Source of the DNA: Diacronema lutheri
Taxonomy: Eukaryota > Haptophyta > Pavlovophyceae > Pavlovales > Pavlovaceae
NCBI GenBank assembly: GCA_019448385.1
Contig: JAGTXO010000004.1
Location: forward strand, 1,178,001 to 1,242,000
Length of the DNA: 64,000 nucleotides
Reading direction: 5' to 3'
A program made the translations under genes and the position numbers. Shown here one piece after another: positions 15,001 through 25,769 of this stretch; the stretch's first letter is position 1; each line of letters starts with the position of its first letter. The notes below the pieces were generated by a model. That model was not told where the DNA came from. It worked only from the letters and a program-made list of their open reading frames with translations, and did not search any database.

Positions 15001-18000
15001 TCGAGCGCGGTCACGATGGCGCTCGCGCCCGTGGCGAGCATCTCCGCCGTGCTGCGCACGCCGACGCTCTACGCCGACCGGCGCGCGCTGCGCGTCGCGT
15101 ACCAGGCGCGCGACGCGGCGGGCCGCACGGCCGCGAATGCCGCCTTGGCGACGCTCAGCGTGACGCACGTTACGACGGGCGCGACGGAGTCCTTTGCGTG
15201 CGGCAGTGTGGGCGCCGGCGGCATTGGCCTGTGCGTGCACGAGCTGAGCGCCAGCTTCTTCTCGACCGCCGCCGCCGGTAGCGCGAGCCTCACGCTCGCG
15301 GTGGGTGGCATCAGCGAGGCCGTCGGCGCCGTCGCGCTGGCGCGCGCGCCCGTCGTGGGCGCGCTCGCGCAGGCGGGCGTCAGCGCGGCAATCGTCGCGT
15401 CGCCGCGCTTCCCGGGCGACACGTTCAGCGTGCCGATACGCGCGCACACGGGCGGCTTCGCGCTTAACTCGTTCGCCGGCACGCTGCTCTTCGACGCTGC
15501 GGTGCTGCAGGTTGTCGGCGTGAGCAAGAGCGCGCTCTTCGACGCACCCAGTGTCTCGCAGTCCGCAGGATCCCTTTCGTTCCTTGTCACCAACCGCGAC
15601 TCGTCCGCGAGCGACGCCGACACGACGGGCACGGCCGTGCCGCTCCTCACCGTGCAGATGCGCGTGCTCGACGGCGCGCCGACGGGCGTGCTCGTGACTC
15701 ACGCGCTCTCCCTCGCCGTCACCGAGATGATCAACACCGGCGGCTTCCGCTTCGCGGGCGCGCGCGCCGGGTTTGTGCAGGACGGCCGCGACGGGATGCA
15801 CCCGTCGGGCGAGCTGCGCGTTGAAGCGGTTGCGGCGGTGGGCGCGCACGCGTACACGGCCAGCGCCGAGCTGGTCAATACGGCGCCGCTCACGGGCACG
15901 GCGGTCACGGCGCAGGTGGTGGTCGTTGAGCACTACAACCGGGCGGAGACGAGCTCGGTTGAGGTGAGCACGTACGCGTGCAGCACGAACAGCACCGCCG
16001 TGCTCGCCGTCGACAACGCGAGCTGCGCTCTCTCGCTCACGGGCGCGCACACGGCCGGCGCGGCGTCCGCCGTGATCATCGCAGTCTCGACCGACGGCGT
16101 GCTCACGGCGCAGACGCCGCTGCGCGTGTGGTACCCCGTCGCGGCGAGCCTGCGCGTCTCGGACGATGCGCTGCAGCGCGTGCACGGCCTGATGCGCACC
16201 GGCGCGTGCGCGCAGCCCGGCTACCAGTCGGCCGAGCTCGCGCTCGTCGCCGACTTTGGCGGCGAGGCGCTGCCGACGGTGAGCGGCGTCGACGTGACGA
16301 GCCTTGCGACCTTCGTGTCGAACGCCACCTCGGTCGCGGCCGTCTCGGGCGCGACGGTGATCGGTCTGAGCGCGGGCGTGGCGACCGTCTCGCTCGGCAA
16401 CGGCGCGACGTCGGGCGCGAGCGTCATTATCGGCGTGAGCGACGCGGTCGTCACGGCGAACCTGACGGCCGTTGCGGTCAGCTCGCTCACATGGGCGTCG
16501 CAGCCGCCGTCCAACGTGCCGTCCGCGCCTGCCGACTTTGCCTTCACGGCGAGCGCGATGATCGCGCAGCAGCTGCGCGCGGAGGGCGACGAGGCGGGCG
16601 TGTACGCGTGGGCGCAGTTCAGCGACGGCACGAGCGCGGCCGTGCCCGCGACCGAGCTCGTCGTCACATCACGCACCAGCGCCATCGCCGTGTCTGTCGG
16701 CAGCGCGAGCCAGCCGTGGACGCTGACCGTCGCGACGGGCGCGACGCCGCAGTGCGGTGAGCTGCTCCGCGTCGAGTGGGCGCCATGCGCACTGAGCATG
16801 GCGGAGGACGAGGCGTACGTCAGCCTCGACCTGCCGCCCGCGTCGTCGATCGTCGCATCGGTGCCCGCTGGCACGCGCCTCACGCCGCCCACCGACGCGG
16901 CGCGCGTCGCGCCCGTGAGCGTGCCGACGTCGGTGACGGTGAGCGTGACGGTTGGCTTCGACTCGGGCGCGTCGGCCGACTTCACGGGCGACAGCCGCGT
17001 CGTTGTTTCGGTGACGAGCGCGGCGTCGTGCGCGCAGATATCGCCGGGGAGCGCGTTCGTCGTGCGCGTCGTCGACCACGCCGCGTGCAACTCGGTCGAG
17101 CTGCGCGTCACGTACCCCGCGGTTGGGCTCAGCGCGACGTTGTCGATACCCATCGTGCGCGTGGCTCGCTTCTTCGTCGAGGCGCGGCCCTTCCCCGACT
17201 TTGCGGGGTCCAGCGTGACGCGCACGCTGCGCAAGGTGGACTGCACCGCGCATTACCAGCACGCCACCGCCGCGGCCAAGGTGCTCATCTCGGGCACCGC
17301 CGTCGCCGATCAGATCGTCGACGTGACGGCGCGCGCCGCGATCAGCTCGTCGGACGGTGCGAAACTGGGCGTGCTCGGCGGCACGCGTCTGGCGGGCAGC
17401 GCGGTCGGCATCGTGATTGTCAGCGCGACGTGGGCGTCGCGCACGTCCGAGCCCCTCTCGATCACCGTGACCGACACGCCGGCCGTCGTCTCGGCGCTCG
17501 CGCTCTCGTTCACGAGCAGCGCGACGACGCTGTCGGCGACCGCCGGCACCGTCTTTGCGAGCACCGCGCGCGTGCGCGTCGAGTTTGACGACGGCACACG
17601 CTTCGACAACATGCTGCGCACGGCGGGTGTCGATTGGATACCCGTCGCCGAGCTCCTCGCTTTCGCCTCCTCCGCGCCCGCCGCAATTAGCGTCGACACT
17701 GCCGGCTCGATGACGCTGCACGCCAACCACCACGAGCTTGTCGCCATCTCCGCCACGACCGCGTGCGCATCGGGTGCGACGAGCTCGCGCGGGATTGCGG
17801 CCAACCTCGCGCCAGCGGTGGGCGACGTCGACCTCGGCGCGCTCACCGGCGTGCCCTTCGTCCAGGCGGGCAACACGCTCGAGGTGCGCGTACGCGTGCA
17901 CGCGCCGGACGCGGCGAAAAACTTCCATGTCGACATCGCGATCGACGACGCCGTTTTCCGCGCGTCTGCGTGCGCGCGCGGCGCGGACTGGCGCGACGGG

Positions 18001-19168
18001 ATCTTCCAGTGCACGCTGAACAGCCCCGTCGATCTCGTCACCATCATCGGCGACAACATCAACTTGGACGCGTCGGGTGTGATTGAGGTGGGCGTCTTCT
18101 ACCTGACCGTTCTCGCGGACGGCCTTTCGCCCATTCGCGCGACGCTGCAAAACCTGCGCTCCTTTGTCGACGGCGTGCCGCAGAATTGGCCGACGCCGCA
18201 GGCGGCGATTGCCGGCGACGGCGCCGCCCTCGTCGCGGCCAGCGCTGTCCGCCGCCTCTCCGAGCTGCAGCTCGACGAGGCGCGCCTCTCGCGCGTGCGC
18301 GCGCACGCGCGCGCCGCGGACGGCGCGCGCGCCGCGCGCCGGCTGCAGGTGGGGCTGTCGGAGGCGACGATCCGGAATGACGTGATCGTCGAATGGGAGA
18401 TGACGAGCAATTGCACCGCGAAGAACAATGTGCTCGGCGACCTCGACGGCGACGGCGCGTGCAGCTCGCTCGACGTGTCCGCGGCGTCCGAAGTCTTCCT
18501 CGGCATCAGCCAGGGCTACTTCGCGTATGCCGACCTGTGCGCCGTGATCCAGAGCCGGCTGGACGTGACGCTCGACGGCGCGTTCAGCCTCGCCGACATC
18601 ACCTACCTCCTCGCCGTCACCGCGCGCAAGATGCATTTCGTCGCGGCCGTCAGCGTCGAGGCGGACGCGGTCGTCGCCGGCACGAGCGGCGACCTGCTCG
18701 TCAACGTGACGCTGCGCGACGTGACGGGCGCGGCGGTGGTCGCGCAGACTGGCGTGCGCGCCGAGATCAGCTACCTCGCCGCCGAGGGCGCGCCGCAATA
18801 CGCGCTCGGCTCGAGCGCGGGCACGTCGCCCGCGCGGTACTGGCTCGCGCAGCTCGCCGACGTGGGCGGCGGCGTGTTCGCGACGGCGGTGCACCCAGCG
18901 TTCCCGTGGCTGCAGGGCCGCGCGTTCGGCGTGGCGTTCATGCTCGAGACGACCGACGCGCTCGGCGCCGGCGCCGATGACCGCCGCATCCCCTTCTTTG
19001 GCACGAGCGTCGGCGCGTACGCGGCGAGCGGCTTCAGCTTCTCGCCATTCGCGCAGGTGGTCGTGTTGGGCAACTCGTCGCTCGTGCTCTCGCCGAGCCC
19101 GCCGCCGCCGCCGAGCTCGCCGCCGCCGCCGCTCGCTCCGCCGCCCAGCCCGCCCTCGCGCCCGCCCA

Positions 19169-19200
<32 letters not shown>

Positions 19201-22200
19201 GCGCCGCCGCCGCCGCCGCCGTCGCCGCGCATGCGCGGCCGAGCGTACGACGGCTATCTGTCCAACTGCACAGTCTACGTCGACCTGAACGGCAACGGCG
19301 CGCGCGACGCGTCGGAGCCGACGGCGCGCACCAACCAGTTTGGCGTCTTCGAGATCGGCACAGACGGGCGCGACGCGATCGCGCTCGACGCGACCGATGG
19401 GTGCGTCGACTCGGCGACCGGCCAGCCGCTCCTCGTGCCCATGGCCGCGGTCGCCGGCTCGCGCGTGATCAGCCCGCTGACGACGATCAAGTACTACTTG
19501 GTGCAGCAGCTCGAGGCGTCGGGCGCGTACGCGCCGCAGACCCTCGCACGCGCCGGCGAGCTCGCGCTGATGCTCGCGTTCGCCATCCCGCTGAGCGGCT
19601 CCTTTGACTCGCGCACGTACGACCTGTACGAGCAGCTCTATTCGGGAGCGCCGGACGCGCTCGCGCTGACCGTCTTGCAGGCGACGTCGCAGCTGCAGGC
19701 GTTGGTCACGCAGCTCACCGCCGTCGCCGCGAGCATGCTCGAGTGCATCGTCGTCTTCGACTGCGCGCAGGTGGGCGACACGATCGACTGCGCGTCGGCC
19801 GGGAACGCGAGCGCGGCCGCCGCGCCCAGCGCGCGCCGCCGGTTGCAGGCGGACGGCGTCGCCGGCGCGTCGTCGATCACGATCAGCCTGGGCGCGAGCG
19901 AGCTCGCCGGTCCCGCCGCCGCCGTGTACGCCGCGCTCGCGTCGAGCATCCTCGCGCGCCTCGGCGACGCACTCGACGCGGCGGTGGGCGGCAACACGAG
20001 CGCCATCGTGGGCGGAGGCTCGCTCTTCGACGACGGCGCGATCGTGGGCAGCGTGCTCACGGCGTCGGCGAGCGCGCTCGCAACGACCGTGCCTGCCTAC
20101 CAGCTCGCCGTCTCGACCGCCTCCATCGCCGTCGCGCAGTCGGCCATCGGCAGCGCGACCAGCGCCAACGGCGCGGTCGTCGACACCGCGCAGCTCCTGA
20201 CCGCGTCCGCGCAGGCCGCGTCCTTCTCGACCGGCCCGCTGATCGCCGAGCTGAGCGGGCAGCTGTGCGGGCCGGCGGTGAGCAACGTCTCTTTCCTCGT
20301 CGATCTGAACGCGACGATCGGTGCGCTGATCAACAGCACGGTCGTACCGCCCGTCGTGCTCGCACCGTCGCCGTTCCCGCCACCCGCCGCGCCGCCGCCG
20401 AGCCCGCCACGCCCGCCACCGCTCATCTGCGAGACTGGCGATGGCCTCGTCGCGGGCGCGTCGGTGCTGCTTGCCGCGTCCGCATCCGGCCCGGGCTTTG
20501 CGCTCGACGGCACGATGACGGCGGTGAACGCCACCTTTGGCAGCGACTTTGGCTTCTTCGCGCGCTTCCCGCCCCTCACGGGCGGCGCGGTCGGCGCGAC
20601 GATCCAGGGCTACGGCTACAAGGCGCTCTCGAGCGCGGTCACGATGGCGCTCGCGCCCGTGGCGAGCATCTCCGCCGTGCTGCGCACGCCGACGCTCTAC
20701 GCCGACCGGCGCGCGCTGCGCGTCGCGTACCAGGCGCGCGACGCGGCGGGCCGCACGGCATTCCGCACGGCCGACCTCAGCGTGGCCGTCAGCCTCACGC
20801 ACGCGGGCACGGGCGCGACGACGACGTCGGGCGCGTGCGCGCTGGACGCGTCGGGCGGGCTCGGCTCGTGCGCGCTGAGCGTGCCCGCGAGCTGGTTCTC
20901 AACGAGCGCGGCGAGCAGCGCGGCCGTCACGCTGAGCGCATCGCACGGCGGCGCGGTCGTCGCGACGACCGCCGCCGGCAGCGTCGCGCTCGCGCGCTCG
21001 CCCGTGCACGCCTCGCTCGTTGCGGCGGGGATGAGCGCGATGATGGCCGCGTCGCCGCGCTTCCGCGGCGACACCTTCACCGTCACCATCCGCGGGCACA
21101 CGGGCGGCTTTGCGCTCTCCGCCTTCTCGTTCACGCTCGCGTTCGACCCGGCGGTGGTACAGTACGTCGGCTCGGCGCCGAGCCCGCTCTTCTCGACGCA
21201 GGTGAGCGACAGCGCGGGCGTGCTCTCGTGCTTGGTGCTCTCGCCCGTCGGCAGCCCGCTTAACGCGCAGCTGAGCGGCACGGACCTCGTCCTCCTCACC
21301 GTCACGATGCGCGTGCGGAGCGCGGGGCCCGCCGCGCCGATCGGCGTAACGGCCGACGCCCTCTCGTTGCACGTCGCAGACATGGTGAACTCGGTGGGCG
21401 TGCGCTTCGTCGAGGCGGCGGCGGGTCAAGTCCTTGACGACCGTGACAGCACCTCGCCCTCGCCCATCACGAGTGGCCGCGTCGTCGTCGAGGCCGTGGC
21501 GTCCGTCGGCGCGCACGCGTACGTGACGCGCGGCGCGGCGGGCGCGGCGGGCGCCGACAGCGCCGAGCTGGTCAACACGGCGCCGCTCACGGGCACGGTG
21601 GTCACGGCGCAGGTGGTGGTCGTCGAGCATTACAACCGGGCGGAGACGAGCTCGGCCGAGGTGAGCACGTACGCGTGCAGCACGAACAGCACCGCCGTGC
21701 TCGCCGTCGACAACGCGAGCTGCGCCGTCTCGCTCACGGGCGCGCACACGGCCGGCGCGGCCGCGGCGATGGTCGACGTGGTTGGCGCCGCGGTCGCACA
21801 GACGCCGCTGCGCGTGTGGTACCCCGTCGCGGCGAGCCTGCGCGTCTCGGACGATGCGCTGCAGCGCGTGCACGGCCTGATGCGCACCGGCGCGTGCGCG
21901 CAGCCCGGCTACCAGTCGGCCGAGCTCGCGCTCGTCGCCGACTTTGGCGGCGAGGCGCTGCCGACGGTGAGCGGCGTCGACGTGACGAGCCTTGCGACCT
22001 TCGTGTCGAACGCCACCTCGGTCGCGGCCGTCTCGGGCGCAATTGTCACTGGCGTCGCCGACGGTGCCGTCAACGTGACGCTCGGTGGTGGTGCGACGTT
22101 GGACGCGCGCGCGGAGCTCCGCGTGACCGCTGCGTCGGTCGTGCGTGCCAACCTGACGGCGGTCGTCGTCTCGTCGCTCGCGTGGAGTGCGGCGCCGCCG

Positions 22201-25116
22201 ACGAGCGTCGCGTCGACGCCAGCGGCCGCCTCCTTCAGCGCGAGCGCCACCGTCGCTCAGGCCCTCACGCAGGAGCGGCAGGGCGCTGGCGTGTACGCGT
22301 GGGCGGCCTTTGACGACGGCACGACGCGCGCGCTGCCGAGCACGCAGCTCGCCGTCACGTCGACGACGGCGGGGATTGTGCTGACGGCGGGCACGCCGAC
22401 AGCGCCCGTGCTGATGGAGGTGGCCATCGGCGCGCTGCGCGAGTGTGGCGAGCTCGTCGACGTGCGCTGGGAGGTGTGTGGCGCACTTGTCGCGCAGCGC
22501 AGGGCCAAGGTCACGCTCGACATGCCCGCGCCGAGCGCGCTCGTCGCGACGGTCGGCGCGCCGTTCCTCACGTCGCCGAGCGACTCGGCGTCCAAGGCGC
22601 CGGTCTCGGCGCCGACGCAGGCGCCGATTGGCGTCGTCGTGCACTTCGACAACGGGAACATGGTCGACTTCACGAGCGATGGGCGCGTGCACTTTGCCCC
22701 CGCCGACAATTGCGTCGCGCTCGTCGCGCCAAACGTCGTGCGCGTGCGCTCGAGCGTGGACAAGGCGGCGTGCACGGTGGCGCGCGTGCGTGTCTCGATC
22801 CCGCTCTTTGGCATCGAAGCGATCGCGAGCGCGCCGATTCACTACGTTGACCGCTTTGCGCTCGCTGTGCTCCCGTTCCCGGCATTTGACGGCAGCACCG
22901 CCAAGCGCGCGAACGGCTCGTACGCCTTCAGCAAGGACACGTTGCGCATCATCGAGTGCACGCGCCACTTCCAGCACGGCACCGCCGTCGCGCTCGTCCG
23001 CCTGACCAACGGCGACGAGCATGACGTGACCGCTGCCGCGACGTTCGCGTCGAGCAGCGCGACGGTGGTGCGCGTCGACGCCGCGCGCCCGTCGCGCCTG
23101 CGCGGCGAGGCGCCGGGCGTCGCGGCGGTGACGGCGCGGTGGGACACGGTCGTGTCGGAGGCGTACACGCTCACCGTGACGAGCGCCGTGCTTGCGCGAA
23201 TGCAGCTGCTCACCGTCAGCTTTGCCGGGCTCGTGGGTCGCACGCTCCTCGGCGGCGCGGGCCGTACGACCCCGCTCCGCCTGCGGATCAACTTTGACGA
23301 CGGCACGCAGTTCAAGAACTTCCTCACCGACGTGGACTGGGTGCCGCCCGTCGAGCTCGTCCGCTTCGCGAGCAGCGCGCCCGCCGCCATCTCCGTCTCG
23401 CAGGCCGGCATCCTGACGCTGCTCGACAACCACGCGTCAGCCGTCGCGATCACCGCGCGCCGCGAGTGCGACAGCTCAAACCCGGGCACGAACGCGCTCT
23501 TCGCCAACCTCGCGCCCGAGGATGGCGACGTCGACCTGGGCAGCCGCCTCGGCCTCCAGTTCGCCCAGTCCGGCGCCTTCCTCGACGTGCCCGTGCGCGT
23601 GCGCTCGGACGGCCTCTTGCGCGCGTTTGGCGTCGAGATGAATTTCGACGCGTCCGTCTTCGAGGCGATCGCCTGCACGATCGGCGCGGATTGGGACGGG
23701 CTGTGGGATTGCACGATCAACTCGCCCGTCGACGTCGCCAAGGTCGTCGGCGCGTCCTCTGATTCGGCCGCGTCGGGCGAGGTCGAGGTCGCCGTCCTGC
23801 GGTTGCGCGTGCGCGCCGAGACCGCGTCGGTCGTGAGCGGCACCGTCCTCGAGATCCTGCAGCTCGTCGGCGGCGTGGACGTGGCCGTCGGCCCGTATGC
23901 GCTCGTCGCGGGCGAGGGCCTTGCGCTCGTCCGCCCGTCCGCTCGCCGCGCGCTCGCCGCCGCGGGCGGCGCGGACGGCGGCGCGGACGGTGGGCCGCCC
24001 GCCGCGTCGCACCGCGGGCGCGCGCTGCAGACCGCGACGCTGAGCGGCGCCGAGATCCGCAACCGCGTCGTCGACGAGCTGCGCATGACGACAGACTGCG
24101 CCGCGAAGAACGCTGTGCTCGGCGACCTCAACGACGACGGTGCGTTCACGCCCGCCGACGTGTACGCAGGCCAGCTCGTCCTGTCGGGCATCGCCCTCGG
24201 AGTCCTCACGTACGCCGAGCTGTGCGCGCAGACCCGCGCGAAGCTCAACGTCAACCTTGACGCGGAGTTTGGCACCGTCGACCTACGCTACCTGCTCCTC
24301 GTGCAGACGGGCAAGCTCCACTTTGTGACCGGCTGGTCCGTCGATGACTCGGCGGTCGCGGCGGGCTCGATCGGCGACTTGACGCTGGCCGTCTCGCTGC
24401 GCGACTTTGCGGGCCAGCCCGTCACGCAGCTCGCAGCGATCCGCTCGCAGATGGCGTACCCGCGCTCGGTCGGCGCAGCGACGATGCGCACGGGCACGTA
24501 CGTCGGCACGACCGCCGAGGGCCACTGGCTCCTGCGCGCCGCGCACGTCGGCGGTGGCGTGTACCGCGCCGTCGTGCACGCGACGCCCTTTTGGCTCAAC
24601 CGCGCCTTTGGAATCGCGTTCATGCTCGAGACGACGGACGCGCTCGGCGGGACGGCGGACGAGCGCAACTATGCCTTCTTCGGCAGCTCCGCTGAGCCGT
24701 ACCGGACCGCCGGCTCGGCATTGCTGCCCGTGCACACGACCGTCGTCTCGGGCGTGTACGTGCCGTCGCCGTCCCCGCCGCCGAGCCCGCCGCCTTTCTC
24801 GGTCGCCAACTACGACGACACGGCGCTCGGTGCAATCATCGACCCGAGCGGCTTCCTTTTCGTCGCGGGCAACGACCCGCTCCCCGCCGGCTTTGGCAGG
24901 GCGCCGATGACCTTCGCGCCCTACCTCTCGCGCGTGACGGTCGGCGAGCGCGAGTACCTGGCGTTCCTCCCGTCCGAGCAGGACGGCGTGCTGAGCGACG
25001 CGCGGATCCAGCAGCTCGTCGACGAGCACGGCCGGTGGAAGGAGTGGGTGACCACGCGCGAGAAGTCGTACGAGATCACCGCGCGCATCAACCAGGAGGT
25101 CGAGGAGGCGCTCTAG
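1..25116 (+). CDS. Giant multi-unit TMEM132-like/cohesin/dockerin surface protein (5'-partial)
   Basis: One reading frame with no stop from base 1 to the TAG at 25114-25116, so at least 8,371 residues; the start lies left of the window. It consists of five tandem units of about 1,500 residues plus a tail. Each unit has a dockerin-like pair of EF-hand-type loops (DLDGDCAFSSYD, then NLDGAFGLSDLRYLLL), a beta-rich segment, a Pro/Ser tract, a beta-rich domain, a cohesin-like domain, Ig-like domains and a second cohesin-like domain. The core carries signatures I know from animal TMEM132 ectodomains: ELVNTAPLTG, PLRVWYP followed by LRVSDDALQRVHG, a Cys then GYQSAELALV, and VYAWAQFSDGT. Known TMEM132 proteins have one cohesin-Ig ectodomain and one membrane helix. 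Here five copies occur and no membrane helix is visible near the C-terminus. Many N-x-S/T sites fit a secreted glycoprotein. No intron is needed over 25 kb. The role is unknown; cell-surface or scale adhesion is an inference. Confidence 0.85.
145..4764 (+). repeat. Unit 1 of the giant protein
   Basis: A 4,620-bp coding unit starting just after the RRRLQ boundary. The dockerin-like part is at about 145-435, followed by a beta-rich segment to about 865. The Pro/Ser tract at about 870-1185 is the longest of the five. The TMEM132-like module starts at about 1186. Cohesin-like domain 1 is at about 1800-2200, the Ig-like core containing LRVWYP at about 2553 runs to about 3950, and cohesin-like domain 2 is at about 4258-4614. 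The dockerin and following segment are almost identical in nucleotides to those of unit 2. Confidence 0.8.
4765..9270 (+). repeat. Unit 2 of the giant protein
   Basis: A 4,506-bp unit with the same order. Dockerin-like part at about 4765-5055, Pro/Ser tract at about 5494-5709, TMEM132-like core with the LRVWYP motif at about 7065, and the second cohesin-like domain at about 8760-9100. Its first 700 bases differ from unit 1 by only a handful of substitutions. The Ig-like core (about 6820-7600) is also close to identical to units 1, 3 and 4, whereas the cohesin domains have diverged more. Confidence 0.8.
9271..13878 (+). repeat. Unit 3 of the giant protein
   Basis: A 4,608-bp unit. Dockerin-like part at about 9271-9560, Pro/Ser tract at about 10015-10236, TMEM132-like module from about 10240 with the LRVWYP motif at about 11592, and the second cohesin-like domain at about 13290-13640. 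Just before the boundary to unit 4 a short tandem repeat encodes Gly-Thr-Asp-Ser several times (about 13800-13845). The segment at 10255-10560 is nearly identical in nucleotides to the matching segments of units 4 and 5. Confidence 0.8.
13879..18348 (+). repeat. Unit 4 of the giant protein
   Basis: A 4,470-bp unit. The dockerin-like part has the most canonical calcium loop of the set (DLDGDGIVNVND, about 13975). Pro/Ser tract at about 14620-14797, TMEM132-like module from about 14800, LRVWYP motif at about 16119, second cohesin-like domain at about 17820-18150. The boundary to unit 5 is Arg/Ala-rich and ends in RRLQ. Confidence 0.8.
18349..24030 (+). repeat. Unit 5 of the giant protein, with an extra inserted domain
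   Basis: A 5,682-bp unit, longer than the others because about 1.1 kb of unrelated coding sequence (about 19229-20367) sits between the Pro/Ser tract and the TMEM132-like module. The dockerin-like part is at about 18349-18640 and the module begins at about 20430. The LRVWYP motif is at about 21808 and the second cohesin-like domain at about 23520-23880. The Ig-like core has diverged more here than in units 1-4 after about 22030. Confidence 0.8.
19229..20367 (+). other. Inserted SdrD-B/Cna-B-like plus Ala-rich domain in unit 5
   Basis: This in-frame segment has no counterpart in units 1-4. It starts with a beta-sandwich-like stretch (YVDLNGNGARDASEPTARTN, then FGVFEI) that resembles the opening of the SdrD B/Cna-B-type repeats of surface adhesins, where an Asp/Asn-rich loop binds calcium. 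An Ala/Ser-rich, probably helical region follows, with its own ARRRLQ motif at about 19840. A short Pro tract (about 20368-20424) closes it. The family assignment rests on motif shape only. Confidence 0.5.
24031..25116 (+). other. C-terminal tail: sixth dockerin-like segment plus unassigned domain
   Basis: A sixth dockerin-like copy (about 24031-24320, loop DLNDDGAFTPAD) and its beta-rich partner are followed by a short Pro/Ser tract (24763-24798). Then come about 105 residues that match no family I recognise and end in a charged helix. No transmembrane helix or GPI-type hydrophobic tail is visible, so any membrane anchor would have to lie upstream of the window. Confidence 0.6.
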
Positions 25117-25769
25117 GGCGCGCGCACGCGCATCCTCGTGGCGCGCCGCGCCGCATGGCGCAGGCCGGCCGGCGCGCCGACACGCTGCACACACGCACAA
25201 TAATATGTTCCAAGACGAGTGATTTTTTCCCGCAATTTTCCAGAATGAATACCGACGTTGCCCACAAGGGAGACTGTGACCCGATGAAGACGCGCGAGTC
25301 ATGAAGGAACAATTGCCTCCCACAGGGGAAACTGTGACCCGATGAAGACGCGTGGAAGGAACAATTGCCTCGCTCTCCTGGCCTCCTGCGTGCCCCCCGC
25401 CCCCCTCCTCGCCCCCGGGCGCCTCGGCGTGCACGCTGCCCTACAAGGGCACGGCGCCCGGCAGGCCTCCGAAGCCTGCGTGCAATGTCGCGCCCCGCGC
25501 GGACAGGCGCTGAATCGAAAAGGCGTGCGCGGCAAATGCGCGCACACTGACAGGGCGCGCTGCATGTTTCATGCGATGCGGCCCCACGCCGGCGGGAGCG
25601 GCGCGCGTTGGGCGCGCACGCGGCGCCGTCGGGGCCGGTCTGCCATGCGGCGCGCGCGCCGCCGCCGGCAAGCGGGATGGGCGCCGTGGCAGCGGCGGCG
25701 AGCGAGCACGCTCGGCTGCCGCGGCGCGCTGCATGCGCGCGGGCCGAGCGAGGGCGGCGTGGCGCCCGC
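25117..25769. other. Intergenic region between convergent 3' ends
   Basis: Apart from an imperfect tandem duplication at 25261-25371, I see no gene here. The sequence is GC-rich with an AT-richer patch at about 25198-25250 that could hold the 3' processing site of the giant gene. Reading frames in this interval are low-complexity Arg/Ala/Gly frames typical of high-GC noise. Confidence 0.5.
25261..25371 (+). repeat. Two-copy imperfect tandem repeat
   Basis: Two adjacent copies of about 53-58 bp share CTGTGACCCGATGAAGACGC and, a few bases later, GGAACAATTGCCTC. They lie in the intergenic stretch and contain no coding signal. Two copies only, with no regular spacer, so this is not a CRISPR-like array. 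Confidence 0.75.

Noticed and set aside
16669-20802. Minus-strand open frame of more than 1,300 codons opposite the giant gene
   Set aside because: It is Arg/Ala/His-rich and mirrors the codon bias of the sense gene; several such frames exist opposite every unit. No domain is recognisable.
25261-25371. CRISPR-like array
   Set aside because: Only two imperfect copies, no spacer regularity, and a eukaryotic context.
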